A DNA stretch of 64,000 bases from Thermococcus eurythermalis (GTDB lineage Archaea > Methanobacteriota_B > Thermococci > Thermococcales > Thermococcaceae): the NCBI RefSeq assembly GCF_000769655.1, contig NZ_CP008887.1, positions 1,054,001 through 1,118,000 of the forward strand, given 5' to 3'. The translations under genes were made by a program, and so were the position numbers. The first letter of the stretch is position 1. Each line of letters begins with the position of its first letter. The notes under the pieces were generated by a model. It was not told the origin of the DNA. It saw only the letters and a program-made list of their open reading frames with translations, and did no database searches. This document shows positions 7,943 through 17,395 of this stretch, one piece after another.

Positions 7943-9451
7943 TCAGTAGTCAACCTCTCCCTTCTCCTTGAGCTCTCTGTACATGCGCCAAGTTATTATC
8001 GGCTTCTTCGCCGCCAGGACGTCGTCCACGCGCCTAACTGCGGTGTTGTGCGGGGCGCTCTTGACAACCTCTGGGTTGGTGTAGGCCTCCTCGCTTATTC
8101 TCTTGAGGGCCTCAACGTACGCGTCTATCTCCTCCCTGCTGACGGTCTCGGTCGGCTCAATCATCAGCGCCTCGTGCACTATGAGCGGGAAGTATATCGT
8201 CGGTGCGTGCAGGCCGAAGTCGAGGAGCCTCTTCGCAACGTCCAGGGCCTTAACGCCGGTCTCCCTCTTCATGGGCTCGGCGCTGAAGACGACCTCATGC
8301 TTCCTCAGCTCCTTATACGGCAGTTCATAACCCCTCGTCCCCTTGAGCTTCAGGGTGAGGTAGTTTGCGTTGAGAACGGCTACCTCGCTGGCCTCCCTCA
8401 GGCCGTCCCTGCCCATTATCTTGAGGTATGTAAGGGCCCTAACCATAACCGCGAAGTTGCCGTAGAGCTCCTTTACCTTGCCTATGCTCTTCGGCACGTT
8501 GTAGTCGAGGTAGTAGCGGTCGTTTTCCTCGTCGTAGCTCACGAGCGGAACCGGGAGGTAGTCCTTGAGGAAGTCCTTAACGCCAACGGGCCCGCTTCCA
8601 GGACCGCCGCCCCCGTGCGGGGTAGAGAAGGTCTTGTGCAGGTTGAGGTGGACGATGTCGAAGCCCATGTCGCCGGGCCTTATCTTTCCGAGGACGGCGT
8701 TGAGGTTGGCCCCGTCGTAGTAGAGCAGACCTCCTGCTTTGTGGACTATCTTCGCAATCTCGAGTATCTCGTCCTCGAAGATGCCGAGGGTGTTCGGGTT
8801 GGTGAGCATTAGTCCAGCAGTCCTCTCGCCCACGGCGTTCTCAAGGGCTTCCAAATCAACGGTGCCGTTCTCGTTGGAAGGAATCTCGATGACCTTGAAG
8901 CCGGCCATGGCGGCGCTTGCTGGGTTCGTTCCGTGGGCCGAGTCCGGAACGAGCATCTCGTCCCTCTGCGGCTCGCCGTTGTCGAGGTGGTAGGCGCGGA
9001 TTATCGAAACGCCCGTGAACTCACCGTTCGCACCGGCCGCCGGCTGGAGCGTGAAGCGGTCCATGCCGGTTATCTCCCTGAGCCACTGCTCCAGCTCCCA
9101 CATTATCTTCAGCGCGCCCTGGACAGTCCTCTCGTCCTGGTAGGGGTGCACGTAGGCGACGCCTGGGTGGGAGGCTATCTCCTCGTTTATCTTGGGGTTG
9201 TACTTCATGGTGCACGAGCCGAGCGGATAGATGCCGGAATCGACGCCGTAGTTCATCTCGCTCAGGCGGGTGTAGTGCTTCACGACCTCGGGCTCGCTCA
9301 GCTCCGGGAGGTTGAGGGGGCTCCTGCGCCTGAGCTTTTCGGGGATTTCAACTTCTATATCCTCAATCGGTTTGGGGAGGGTGTAGCCGACCCTTCCGGG
9401 CCTTGAGAGCTCGAAGATGAGGGGTTCATCCCATTTAGCCTGACGGAACAT
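7943..9451 (-). CDS. gcvPB: Glycine dehydrogenase (decarboxylating) subunit 2, P-protein beta
   Basis: One half of the split P-protein of the glycine cleavage system, which decarboxylates glycine and passes the aminomethyl group to the lipoyl H-protein. The 502-residue protein contains the PLP-lysine motif [20 protein letters not shown] near residue 275 and typical [11 protein letters not shown] and YYDGANLNA segments. ATG 9451 is preferred over GTG 9460 because GAGGTGG lies five bases upstream and overlaps the stop of gcvPA. The two subunits are thus a tightly packed operon on the minus strand. H, T and L proteins are not in this window. Confidence 0.95.
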   Translation of the reverse strand: MFRQAKWDEPLIFELSRPGRVGYTLPKPIEDIEVEIPEKLRRRSPLNLPELSEPEVVKHYTRLSEMNYGVDSGIYPLGSCTMKYNPKINEEIASHPGVAYVHPYQDERTVQGALKIMWELEQWLREITGMDRFTLQPAAGANGEFTGVSIIRAYHLDNGEPQRDEMLVPDSAHGTNPASAAMAGFKVIEIPSNENGTVDLEALENAVGERTAGLMLTNPNTLGIFEDEILEIAKIVHKAGGLLYYDGANLNAVLGKIRPGDMGFDIVHLNLHKTFSTPHGGGGPGSGPVGVKDFLKDYLPVPLVSYDEENDRYYLDYNVPKSIGKVKELYGNFAVMVRALTYLKIMGRDGLREASEVAVLNANYLTLKLKGTRGYELPYKELRKHEVVFSAEPMKRETGVKALDVAKRLLDFGLHAPTIYFPLIVHEALMIEPTETVSREEIDAYVEALKRISEEAYTNPEVVKSAPHNTAVRRVDDVLAAKKPIITWRMYRELKEKGEVDY

Positions 9452-9461
9452 CTTTACCACC

Positions 9462-10823
9462 TCACAGCTCCGCCTCGTTTATTATGTCCTTCAGAGCCCC
9501 TACGAGGGCCTCAACCCACTCTTTCCTCGTCGTTTCCGTCGCCGCGAAGAGTGCCGTCTCGCCGAGCTCTGGGAAGTGCTTTCCAATGTAGTAGCCGCCG
9601 TGGATGTTCCTCTCAAGAAGCCTCTCGTGTATAACATCGTAGGGAACCTCGAACCTCGCAGGCACGTCCTTGAAGTAGAGACCCTCGAACGGGACTTCAG
9701 CAACCTCAGAGAGGCGCTTCTTGAGGTAGGTGGTGTTCTTGAGGATGACCTCTCCAAGCTCCCTCAGCCCCTTTGGTCCAAGGCTCGCGAGGTGTATGGC
9801 AGATGCAACCGCAACGAGAGCCTCGTTTGAACAGATGTTTGAGGTAGCCTTGGCGCGCCTTATGTGCTGTTCCCTCGTCTGGAGCGTCATGACGAATGCC
9901 CTCTTTCCGTCGGCGTCCTTTGTCATTCCGATTATCCTTCCGGGCATCTGGCGAATCAGGTTCTTGTCGTTTCTGATCGCAAAGACTCCAGCCCTCGGCC
10001 CGCCGAAGTTCATCGGGTTGCCGAGGTATGCGGCTTCACCAACGGCTATGTCAGCGCCGAGCTCTCCGGGGGCCTCAAAGACTCCGAGCATCGTCGGGTC
10101 TGCCCCTACAACGAAGTAGGCTCCGGCTTCCTTGGCTATCTCGCCTATCTCCCTCACGTCTTCCTCGACCAGGCCGAAGAAGTTGGCCATCTCAACGTAG
10201 ACGCCGGCCGCGTTTTCAACGGCTTCCTTGAGCTTCTCTATGTCAAGCTGTCCCCTTTCGTCCCACGGAACCTCGACTATCTCAAGCCCGGCCCCGCGGG
10301 TGTATGTCTCTATAACGGCCTTTTTCTCGGGGCTCATGGCCTTCGGGACAACGAAGCGCTTCCTCTTGCCCCTGTGGAGCCTGACCGTCATCAGGGCGGC
10401 CTCGGCTATTGCAGTTCCCCAGTCGTACATGGAGGAGTTGACGACAGGCAGGCCGTAGAGTTCAGCTATCATGCTCTGGTACTCAAAGAGGGCCTGGAGC
10501 ATTCCCTGGCTTATCTCTGGCTGGTAGGGGGTGTAAGCGGTCAGGAACTCGCTCCTTTCGATGAGGTACTTCACGTGGGCCGGAATGTAGTGGAAGTACG
10601 TCCCGGCCCCAAGGAAGCTGGGCATCTCAAGGACGGTCTTGTTCTTTGAGAGGACTTCGTTGAGCTCCGTGAAGACCTCGTACTCACTCTTCCCCTTGGG
10701 CAGGTTGAACTCCTTGACCATGCCCTCCGGGACGTCTGAGAAGAGGTCTTCGATGCGCTCAAAGCCTATCTCCTTGAGCATTTCCTCCTTCTGCGGGAGG
10801 TTTGGGAGGTAGTGTTTTCCCAT
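9462..10823 (-). CDS. gcvPA: Glycine dehydrogenase (decarboxylating) subunit 1, P-protein alpha
   Basis: Partner of GcvPB in the alpha2beta2 P-protein; it has the PLP-dependent transferase fold but not the catalytic lysine. The 453-residue protein begins [20 protein letters not shown] and shows the family stretches [27 protein letters not shown] and [18 protein letters not shown]. The open frame extends 47 codons upstream, but ATG 10823 follows AAGGTGATGAG and lies about 20 bases after a TATA box (ATTTTAAAG, 10841-10849), so the upstream part is untranslated. It overlaps the gcvPB ribosome site at its 3' end. Confidence 0.95.
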   Translation of the reverse strand: MGKHYLPNLPQKEEMLKEIGFERIEDLFSDVPEGMVKEFNLPKGKSEYEVFTELNEVLSKNKTVLEMPSFLGAGTYFHYIPAHVKYLIERSEFLTAYTPYQPEISQGMLQALFEYQSMIAELYGLPVVNSSMYDWGTAIAEAALMTVRLHRGKRKRFVVPKAMSPEKKAVIETYTRGAGLEIVEVPWDERGQLDIEKLKEAVENAAGVYVEMANFFGLVEEDVREIGEIAKEAGAYFVVGADPTMLGVFEAPGELGADIAVGEAAYLGNPMNFGGPRAGVFAIRNDKNLIRQMPGRIIGMTKDADGKRAFVMTLQTREQHIRRAKATSNICSNEALVAVASAIHLASLGPKGLRELGEVILKNTTYLKKRLSEVAEVPFEGLYFKDVPARFEVPYDVIHERLLERNIHGGYYIGKHFPELGETALFAATETTRKEWVEALVGALKDIINEAEL

Positions 10824-10960
10824 ACTCATCACCTTCTGAGCTTTAAAATGCTCATTGAAAGTTAGGTCTGGGGGATATATGCTTTGTGCTTGGGATTGGG
10901 GGACAGAAGGGGTACGTGCTGACAAAAATAGCTGTGATGAACAATGAAAAGGTAGAAAGG

Positions 10961-12256
10961 TCAACCGGTAACACCAACGTCCTCGAAGAACTTCTCCATA
11001 AGCCCGGCGACGGCCCTTATGTCGTACTGCATGACCTCATAAACCGCCCACTGGACTTTGGTGTACTCCCTTCCGTCGAGGGTCTTGAAGCCGCTCGGTG
11101 AGTTCACGTCAAAGTTGGCGTGGAGCTCTATGTTCCTTATAGCCCAGCCGTCCACGTCATCATCGAGCCAGTCGTCCTTGTCCACGTGGGTGTATATGTA
11201 GACCGTGTCGCCTGGCACGGTGACGCGGGTGTCTTTAAGCGGGTTCGGGTCCTGGGAGTAACGGGCTATGAGGTTCCAGTTCTTGTCGTAAATCTCGACG
11301 TAGCCAAGTGTCTTGAAGTAGGAGTTCTGCATGTCTATGTCCTTGAAGACGAGGGTTATCGAGCTGGCTCCCTTGAACTCCAGCTTGAGGACGCTCTTAT
11401 CGCCCTTCTTGAGGGTCTTTGTCCAGAAGTAGCTTCCGAGGTGACCGCGCTCGCTCCAGAGGTTGATGTCCTTGCCGGTTGAGTAGAGCATGTAACGCCA
11501 GGAGTTGTGGGCTATGAGGTCTGCATAGGCCCAGGCGACGCCGTGGGAAAGGTCCATGTGGCCGTTCTCGTTGTCGGCTATGTATATGTCCGCACCCATG
11601 ATGAACTTCTGTTTCTCCTGCGGAATCTGCCACCACTTTATCGGCGTGAGGTCGAGGGGAACGCGGTCGTTGAGTATGTCGTCGGCAACGGCGGGGGATA
11701 CCTCGTTCTCGACGAAGTCGTGGGCTTCTTCTGCATACGTGAACTCATCAAGAGTCTCAAACAGGTGAGGAGTCGTGTGGGCGATGAGCATGCTCATGTC
11801 CTCAAGGATGTGGACGGCCCTCCCGAGGTAGAGCATGGCCTCCTCCCTGTTGCCCTGCTTCCAGAGCTGGACAGCCTGCTCGTAGAGCCTCTGGGCCATG
11901 TCGGCGCCGGAGCTCTCGCGGTCTCCGAAGAGATCGACGGTTATCAGCTCGGCGTGGTCCATCGGGTCGAGGAAGTGGTACTGGCTCTGGAGCGTGTATA
12001 TCTTCCCGTTGAACTCAATCTGGCCGCCGCGCCAGTCCTCATCGTAGGCGCCGTAGAGGAGCTTGTCCTGGTACTGCATGAGTATCTTACCGAGCTCGGG
12101 GTTGTCATTGTAAACGGCCTCTATGGCTTTGTAGGTCAGCTTCTGGTGGACGTTCATTGGGTTGTCGAGGGTCGGCCCATCGGTCGGCCAGGCGCCTGCG
12201 GTTCCGACTCCCAGCAGAACGGCCAGGATAACCAAAGCTGCTTTCAGCCCCCTCAT
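10961..12256 (-). CDS. Secreted zinc-dependent phospholipase C-like protein
   Basis: A 431-residue exported protein. Signal peptide: [20 protein letters not shown], cleavage likely before or near Trp23 (GAWPTDG). Residues about 23-250 resemble zinc phospholipase C / S1-P1 nuclease-fold enzymes: a tryptophan at the mature N-terminus, [33 protein letters not shown] (the paired His/Asp metal ligands), and a later SHGVAW. In these enzymes three zinc ions cleave phosphodiesters of phospholipids or nucleic acids. Residues about 290-410 form a beta-rich, CUB-like or lectin-like domain with [16 protein letters not shown] and [11 protein letters not shown], which may bind ligands. It is monocistronic, preceded by gcvPA on the other side. 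Substrate is unknown, as archaeal membrane lipids are diethers; a nuclease or a detrital-lipid scavenger is possible. Confidence 0.7.
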   Translation of the reverse strand: MRGLKAALVILAVLLGVGTAGAWPTDGPTLDNPMNVHQKLTYKAIEAVYNDNPELGKILMQYQDKLLYGAYDEDWRGGQIEFNGKIYTLQSQYHFLDPMDHAELITVDLFGDRESSGADMAQRLYEQAVQLWKQGNREEAMLYLGRAVHILEDMSMLIAHTTPHLFETLDEFTYAEEAHDFVENEVSPAVADDILNDRVPLDLTPIKWWQIPQEKQKFIMGADIYIADNENGHMDLSHGVAWAYADLIAHNSWRYMLYSTGKDINLWSERGHLGSYFWTKTLKKGDKSVLKLEFKGASSITLVFKDIDMQNSYFKTLGYVEIYDKNWNLIARYSQDPNPLKDTRVTVPGDTVYIYTHVDKDDWLDDDVDGWAIRNIELHANFDVNSPSGFKTLDGREYTKVQWAVYEVMQYDIRAVAGLMEKFFEDVGVTG

Positions 12257-12372
12257 TTTATCCCCTCCATTTTACACCTTTGCAGGCAGATGTGTTGTCT
12301 CTCCGGGGTTAATAAGTGTTCCCCCTGCAAAAGCTTTTAGAGGCACCCAGCGATGGCTTTGGGGGGATTATC

Positions 12373-13056
12373 ATGATAATCGCGTTTGACTTCGACGGGA
12401 CGCTCGTGGACAGCTACTCATGCATTGAAGAGGCATTCAAGAGGGCGCTTGAAAAGCGCTACCGCTGGCTACCAGGGAAAGCGCTGTGGGCTAAACTCCT
12501 GACTAAAATCGAGCTCCAGTTTGAGAGGCCGAGCCTTGGGGGCCACAAGAAGACCTACAAGCCACCCTTCTTCCTGAGGACGAAGTTCTTTGAGACGTGG
12601 TTCATCGAGAGGGCCAAGCTGAGCAAGCCAATCGACGACGCCCCGGAGCTCCTTAAGAGGCTCAAAGAGGAGGGGCACACCGTCATCTCGTTTTCAGCTG
12701 AGGACTTCATAGACGGCATGAAGGTCAAACGCTTAAAGATGGCGGGCATGTACGACCTCTTTGACGACGTCATCGTCTTCGGCAGGGAGATGACGCTCGA
12801 CGAGGCATTCTGGCTCGTCAGGGAGAAGTACGGGGACGAAACATTCATCTGGGTGGACGACAAGCCCTGGCGCTTCATCGGGAGGGGAGACGAGAACACC
12901 GAGTTCGTGTGGTACTACTTCCCATTCACGGCCAGGTTCGTGGAAAAGAACCGCGAAAAGCTCGCGCTGATTCCACACCTCCACGTTATACGGGATTTGT
13001 GGAGCCTGTTTGATGTGATTGAGAACGTCCGGAAAGGAAAACGGCTGGAACGGTAA
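12373..13056 (+). CDS. HAD-superfamily hydrolase
   Basis: A 227-residue cytoplasmic hydrolase, probably a phosphatase. HAD motif I is DFDGTLVDS (residues 5-13, nucleophile Asp5 and acid/base Asp7), motif II is the serine in VISFSAED, a helical cap occupies about 20-90, and motif IV is WVDDKPWRF. The cap region contains an unusual hydrophobic/aromatic stretch (KPPFFLRTKFFETWF). ATG 12373 follows GGGGGGATTATC; the open frame extends 19 codons upstream without a ribosome site. Divergent from the phospholipase C-like gene. The substrate cannot be inferred. Confidence 0.85.
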   Translation: MIIAFDFDGTLVDSYSCIEEAFKRALEKRYRWLPGKALWAKLLTKIELQFERPSLGGHKKTYKPPFFLRTKFFETWFIERAKLSKPIDDAPELLKRLKEEGHTVISFSAEDFIDGMKVKRLKMAGMYDLFDDVIVFGREMTLDEAFWLVREKYGDETFIWVDDKPWRFIGRGDENTEFVWYYFPFTARFVEKNREKLALIPHLHVIRDLWSLFDVIENVRKGKRLER

Positions 13057-13098
13057 AGTATTTCTATGATGACTTCTTATTATTTTCGGGGGGTGCCG

Positions 13099-13671
13099 AT
13101 GGGAAACTTTTTCCAGAGCAAAGCGACGATTTTAGCGTTGCTCGCGTTTGTCGCCATTGTAATCCTCTCAGTAGGCCCCTGGCGTGAGTACCTCGTGGGT
13201 ACTATACAGCCCCCAGTTCCACAGGTGAGCGAGATATACCTTGGAACGTCTCCCCCTGAGGGAGACTGGCAGTTTGTCGTCAGTGACCAGTTGATAAGCG
13301 ACTGTGCAGTTGCATACGTTTACAGCTTTGATCAGATGGGAGTTTTGGAGGTCTATGAGCTTGATTCCGGCACGCTAGAGGCCGTGGGCTTTTCCGGGAT
13401 GGATGTGAACTGCACCGGAAGCGTTGTTCCCGGCTACCTCGCCGTGAACTTCACGAAGGAGCCGGGTATACTCTCCATCGTTGTCTGGGTGAGCAAAACC
13501 CCCTCGAGCGGGGCCGATGTCTACTTCACTGGGCTCGGAAGCTGGAAGTTCATAGAAGGCTCTTACAAAGGCTACGTGCCCCCTTCCATGGGGAAGGACT
13601 ACCTGCTTCTGCCCCGCGAGGACGTTCTGGACATGATAAACGCGACCGGAATTCACTACATTAACCGCTAG
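13099..13671 (+). CDS. Membrane-anchored or exported protein of unknown function
   Basis: I do not recognise a family. The 190-residue product starts MGNFFQSKATILALLAFVAI, an uncleaved signal anchor or signal peptide, followed by an extracytoplasmic region with several Asn-X-Ser/Thr sites (NCTG, NFTK, NATG) and two cysteines (SDCAVAY and VNCTG) that could form a disulfide. It looks beta-rich. ATG 13099 is chosen because GGGGGTGCCG precedes it; an upstream ATG 13066 lacks a site. It sits 43 bp after the HAD gene in the same direction. Confidence 0.6.
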   Translation: MGNFFQSKATILALLAFVAIVILSVGPWREYLVGTIQPPVPQVSEIYLGTSPPEGDWQFVVSDQLISDCAVAYVYSFDQMGVLEVYELDSGTLEAVGFSGMDVNCTGSVVPGYLAVNFTKEPGILSIVVWVSKTPSSGADVYFTGLGSWKFIEGSYKGYVPPSMGKDYLLLPREDVLDMINATGIHYINR

Positions 13672-13745
13672 ATTTCTTGGTATTTACCTAAAACCTGTTT
13701 GGCTCCCCTAACAAACCTTAAAAAGAGCCAAGCGAAGCTCCGAGC

Positions 13746-14423
13746 ATGAAGCCAAGACCCCTGCCTGAAAAGGCGTTGCTCCTTGGTAAGAGTCTCATAA
13801 TAGCCGATGTTCACCTCGGCTACGAAGTAGCGATGGCAAAAGAGGGTTTTTACCTTCCCCGGGTCTTTCATGACGTCGTCGGGAGCTTGAAATCCCTCCT
13901 AGAGCGGGAGAAGCCCAAGCGGCTTATCGTGGACGGCGACCTGAAGCACTCATTTATTCCAGAGTGGCGTGAAAGGGCCGAGCTAAAGGCGTTCTTCGAT
14001 GAGATAAGCCCGCTTGTGGAAGAGGTTGTCCTGGTGAGGGGCAACCACGATGTTGGAGTCCTCTGGCTGAGGGAGCTCGGCGTTGAGGTCGTTGACGAAC
14101 TCGAACTCAATGGATGGAAGCTTGTCCACGGCCATAAGGTAGTTGAGGGCGAGCGCTTCATAATCGGCCACGAGCACCCCGCGGTGAGGCTGAGGGACGA
14201 GGTCGGTGCGGTCATCAAGCTTCCCGCGTTTCTGCTGGGCGAGAAGCTCATCGTCCTCCCCGCTTTCAGCCCCTGGGCCTACGGAAACGACGTCCTCAGG
14301 GAAATTGTCTCGCCCTTCCTGGGGTTCTACCGGGGAGATTTTAAGGTCGTGGTGCCCGCTGGCGATGAACTCCTCAGCTTTGGTAGGCTCTCCCGCCTTA
14401 GAGAGGTTCTCTCAAGACTCTGA
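13746..14423 (+). CDS. Metallophosphoesterase (calcineurin-like)
   Basis: A 225-residue cytoplasmic phosphoesterase with a dinuclear metal site. Motifs in order: IADVHLG (about residues 19-25), VDGDLKHS, RGNHDVG, LVHGHK and IGHEHPAV, which supply the Asp, His and Asn ligands. The family member resembles archaeal single-domain phosphoesterases related to those found beside DNA ligase or helicase genes, but no such partner is adjacent here. A TATA-like run (CCTTAAAAAG, near 13716-13725) lies about 30 bp upstream of ATG 13746, giving an almost leaderless mRNA. Substrate unknown. Confidence 0.88.
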   Translation: MKPRPLPEKALLLGKSLIIADVHLGYEVAMAKEGFYLPRVFHDVVGSLKSLLEREKPKRLIVDGDLKHSFIPEWRERAELKAFFDEISPLVEEVVLVRGNHDVGVLWLRELGVEVVDELELNGWKLVHGHKVVEGERFIIGHEHPAVRLRDEVGAVIKLPAFLLGEKLIVLPAFSPWAYGNDVLREIVSPFLGFYRGDFKVVVPAGDELLSFGRLSRLREVLSRL

Positions 14424-14469
14424 CGAAAGGTTTAAACTCCCCAAGGATTACATCCATAGGTGAATGCCA

Positions 14470-15174
14470 ATGGACGTGCTTACGGCCCTCGTGTTTTTTG
14501 CATACGCTCCGGCACTCGCGGTGCTCTGGTACTTTTATCATAAGGACAGGTACGAGCCAGAGCCCAAGAGCTACGTCATAATGACCTTCCTGCTCAGTGC
14601 AACAGTATCCGTCGGAATTGCGTACGTGCTCGAGAGCGTTCTAACAATCGGGGGTTTAATCAAGCCGATACTCCCCGCAACGGCCTTCTATATGGCACTC
14701 GTTGCGGGTGTGGTCGAAGAGCCTGCCAAGGCGCTTGCACTCAGGCTTCCGTACCGGGCAGGGCAGATGGACGGCATCATGGACGGCCTTGTGTATGGTG
14801 TCGCCGCGGGCCTGGGCTTCGCAGCCACAGAGAACTTCCTTTACGGCCTTGGCTGGGGTCTGGGGGTAACTCTCGTCAGAGCCTTTCTAACGCCCTTCGC
14901 CCACGCTACATGGACGGCAATAATCGGAGTCGGCTACGGCCTCCTAGCGGAAGGCAAAACCTACTCACTGGCCCAGTTCTATGCCCTTGCGATAGTTCTC
15001 CACTTTGCCTGGGACTACTTCGCCTTCCTGAGCTTGACCGTCCCGGCGTACAACATAATGCTGATATTCCTTATCCTGGTGAACATCTCAATCATCAGGT
15101 ACTTCCTCATCCTCGGTGAAGAAGAGGACAGGCAGAAGGCCTGGTACTACCTGTGGAGGAGGGGATGGCGGTGA
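14470..15174 (+). CDS. prsW: PrsW-family intramembrane metalloprotease
   Basis: A 234-residue membrane protein with about seven to eight transmembrane helices. PrsW proteins are distant CAAX-protease-like enzymes that cut membrane proteins; in Bacillus one cleaves an anti-sigma factor, but archaeal substrates are unknown. Signature motifs are GVVEEPAKALAL (two catalytic Glu), GLGFAATENFLYG, FAHATWTAIIG (His) and LHFAWDY (His). Two starts are possible, ATG 14464 directly after AGGTGA and ATG 14470 six bases after it; the second has normal spacing. Its stop overlaps the start of the next small gene by ten bases, suggesting translational coupling. Confidence 0.87.
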   Translation: MDVLTALVFFAYAPALAVLWYFYHKDRYEPEPKSYVIMTFLLSATVSVGIAYVLESVLTIGGLIKPILPATAFYMALVAGVVEEPAKALALRLPYRAGQMDGIMDGLVYGVAAGLGFAATENFLYGLGWGLGVTLVRAFLTPFAHATWTAIIGVGYGLLAEGKTYSLAQFYALAIVLHFAWDYFAFLSLTVPAYNIMLIFLILVNISIIRYFLILGEEEDRQKAWYYLWRRGWR

Positions 15175-15380
15175 ACGAGGAAAAACTTGAGCAGGCGCTC
15201 TTCGAGGCCCGCCCCTACGTTGAGTACTGGTACAGGCTTGAGGCCCTCGTCAGGGAGCTCTGGAATGAGGCGACGGACGAGGAGAACTTCCTTCAGCTCC
15301 TTAATGAGGAACTTCAAAGGGCGGAGGAACCGTTTAAGACGGATTTGAAAATTTTCATACAGAAGTTTGAGGCGCTCTGA
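15165..15380 (+). CDS. Small helical protein coupled to prsW
   Basis: A 71-residue, acidic, probably all-helical protein (MAVNEEKLEQALFEARPYVE) with no cysteines and no transmembrane segment. I do not recognise a family. ATG 15165 overlaps the prsW stop and has GGAGG five bases upstream inside prsW. The overlap makes joint expression with the protease likely; it could be a partner or regulator, which is inference only. Confidence 0.6.
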   Translation: MAVNEEKLEQALFEARPYVEYWYRLEALVRELWNEATDEENFLQLLNEELQRAEEPFKTDLKIFIQKFEAL

Positions 15381-15555
15381 ATTGTGTTCCTGAATGGATT
15401 TTTGTTTATAATTTTTCACAAAGGGAACTGGGAGGTTCTGAGATTCTTGATCCGTGGAGAGCTCATTAAGCTGTTCAGGCCTGAGGGGAGTTAGGGAGAC
15501 TTTCCACTTTTTGCAAACTTTTTTAAGTAGTGTGTAAAATCTGCATACAAAAAGG

Positions 15556-15600
15556 TATTTAAACCAACTGTCTTATCTACATTAGAAAACAATTGGAGGT
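15556..15600 (+). promoter_or_regulatory. Promoter and ribosome site of the lipoprotein pseudogene
   Basis: TATA box TATTTAAA at 15556-15563, giving transcription start near 15585, and GGAGGT at 15595-15600 eight bases before ATG 15608. The intact signals show that the gene was functional before disruption, and they may now drive read-through into the inserted tnpB. Confidence 0.65.
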
Positions 15601-16027
15601 AGTTATAATGAGGCGTGCAATCGCCTTCATTGTGATTGCCATTGTAGTGCTGGCAAGCGGATGTATCGGGGACAGCGTTGGTCTCACCGAGGAGAAAGTT
15701 CTTGAAGCAATCCAGAGCATAGAGACCGGGAAGTACGACCAAAACTTCTCAGTGAGCATGCAGTTCACAGACCCGGACACCAACAAGGAGATAACTCTCA
15801 CGATGTCTGGCCGCTCTACCGGTGTTTTCAACAACACTGCCAGGCTGGAGAATGGGACGATGAACCTGACTGCCCATATGATGGGACTGGACGTTGGTAT
15901 GAACTGGCCTTACATTTTTCTTTTGAAAGCCTCGCCCTTAAGGGCGGGGATGCAGTAAACAACCCAACAAGCCTCCAAACAGGAAAGCAATCTTTTTTAA
16001 AGCCCAAAAACCATACCATTCCTTAAA

Positions 16028-17302
16028 ATGAAGCGAACAGTAACAGTAAAACTCCAGCCCCCAAAAGAACAAGCAAAAATCCTCCATCAGTTAGCCGATA
16101 CTGGAGCTAAAGTCTGGAACCGAGTAAACTACCTGAGAAGACAACAATACTTCCAAGAGCAAATCGTGGACTTCAATTCAACCGAAAAAACCGTTTATGA
16201 GGAGTTTAAACGGGAAATTGGCTCAGCCACGGTTCAGCAAATAGCGAGGAAAAATGCTGAAGCCTGGCGTTCGTTCTTCTCACTCCTTCGCAAAAAGTGG
16301 AACGGAGAACTACCAGACTGGCTCAAACCAAAACCCCCAAACTATCTCAAAGAAGGCTGGCAGAGAAAACCCCTAATCGTCCTCAGGAACGACCAATACA
16401 AAATTGAGGACAATAAACTAATCCTCAAAGGCCTTGGAAAGTTCAGACGCCTCGAAGTCCAGTTTAAGGGGAGAATACACTTGAAGGGCAAGCAAGGACG
16501 CTTAGAGATAACCCACGACCCCGTTAGGAGAAAATGGTATGCTCACGTGAGCTTTACAGTCGAGGAAAAACTCGAAGGCGAAGAATGGGTAAGCGTTCCA
16601 AGGCAACCTAAAGGAAGCCTTTCGGCAGGAATAGACCTTGGAGTGAACAATCTCATGGCTGTTTACGTGGAGAATGGGGAAAGCTTCCTAGTGAACGGAA
16701 GGCCTTTGAAGAGCATTGATTTTTACTGGAGGAAGAAAATCGCCGATTACCAGTCAAAACTCAACAAGTCTGGAGCCAAGACGAGTAGAAGGCTTAAAAG
16801 AATGCACGGGAAGGCTAAACTCCAGGCTAAACACTACATTAACACGGCGGTAAGAGGAGCGGTTAAGAAGCTCTACGAGTTGGGCGTTTCCAAAATCGTG
16901 GTTGGTTATCCAAAGGGAATCACCAGAAACTCTGATAAGGGCAGTAAGCAGAACTTCCTCCTCTCTCATGTGTGGCGGTTTAATTATGTCATTAAACGTT
17001 TAACTGAGGTTGCGGAAGAGTATGGTATTCGGGTTGTGGTTGTTGATGAGGCTTTCACTTCTCAAACTTGCCCCGTTTGCGGGAAGCCTCATGAGGGGGC
17101 AAGGGTTGTTCGTGGTTTGTTTAAGTGTCCCGCGACGGGGCTTGTCTTTAACGCGGATTTAGTTGGAGCTTTCAACATTTTAAAGAAGGTTGTGAAAACC
17201 ATAACCCCGAATCTGGGTGGTCTTTATGCTCAGAGGAGGGGTAACTGGCCGGAGACCCGGCCAGAGGGGTTCTCCGAACCCTCTTTTGGGGTTCGTTTTT
17301 GA
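16028..17302 (+). CDS. tnpB: TnpB, RNA-guided RuvC-like nuclease of an IS605-type element
   Basis: A 424-residue protein of the family ancestral to Cas12: it uses an RNA from the element's right end to cut DNA, which helps retain the element. RuvC residues are visible: Asp in AGIDLGVNNLM (about residue 203), Glu in VVVDEAFTSQTC (about 344), and Asp in FNADLVGAFNIL (about 380). The zinc knuckle between them is CPVCGKPH then FKCPATG: the fourth cysteine of the usual CPxCG pair is Thr, so zinc would need the histidine or be absent. N-terminal helical domain MKRTVTVKLQPPKEQAKILH is typical. The gene appears intact and reads in the same direction as the lipoprotein gene it splits. Codon use is more A-rich than its neighbours, consistent with transfer. 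Confidence 0.92.
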   Translation: MKRTVTVKLQPPKEQAKILHQLADTGAKVWNRVNYLRRQQYFQEQIVDFNSTEKTVYEEFKREIGSATVQQIARKNAEAWRSFFSLLRKKWNGELPDWLKPKPPNYLKEGWQRKPLIVLRNDQYKIEDNKLILKGLGKFRRLEVQFKGRIHLKGKQGRLEITHDPVRRKWYAHVSFTVEEKLEGEEWVSVPRQPKGSLSAGIDLGVNNLMAVYVENGESFLVNGRPLKSIDFYWRKKIADYQSKLNKSGAKTSRRLKRMHGKAKLQAKHYINTAVRGAVKKLYELGVSKIVVGYPKGITRNSDKGSKQNFLLSHVWRFNYVIKRLTEVAEEYGIRVVVVDEAFTSQTCPVCGKPHEGARVVRGLFKCPATGLVFNADLVGAFNILKKVVKTITPNLGGLYAQRRGNWPETRPEGFSEPSFGVRF

Positions 17303-17395
17303 GAACCCCTCAAACCTCCCTGCCGTTGGCGAGGGGTTAAGCCAAACCCTCGTCCTAGCTGAGGAGGAGGTCAGGTTCCGCCCAGTGAGGAATTG
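17303..17395 (+). ncRNA. Probable omega-RNA (reRNA) region at the right end of the TnpB element
   Basis: TnpB elements produce a guide RNA whose scaffold comes from the tnpB 3' end and right end and whose guide is the flanking DNA. Here the segment after the tnpB stop holds the hairpin 17330-17352 and a GGTTCCGCCCAGTGAGGAA tail just before the border. The predicted guide would be the lipoprotein sequence from 17396 onward (TCCTCGAAGGCTAAGGTCTC), and the target-adjacent motif would be the T-rich left flank ending at 15925. Inferred from family knowledge. Confidence 0.45.

Larger units (their letters stand above)
15926..17395 (+). mobile_element. TnpB-only IS200/IS605-type insertion element
   Basis: About 1.47 kb bearing tnpB but no tnpA. 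The left end has a palindrome CGCCCTTAAGGGCG (15933-15946). The right end carries a hairpin with CGAGGG (17330-17335) and CCCTCG (17347-17352). No target duplication is expected for this class; a TTG trinucleotide occurs at both borders (15923-15925 and 17393-17395), so each end is uncertain by three bases. The boundaries were set by restoring the reading frame of the interrupted lipoprotein. Without TnpA it must have been mobilised by a transposase elsewhere. Confidence 0.8.

Noticed and set aside
15384-15494. Possible 36-codon ORF in the 227-bp gap after the small helical protein
   Set aside because: GTG start without ribosome site; LRFLIRGELIKLFRPEG looks like a fragment but is too short to assign. 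The rest of the gap holds only the lipoprotein promoter.
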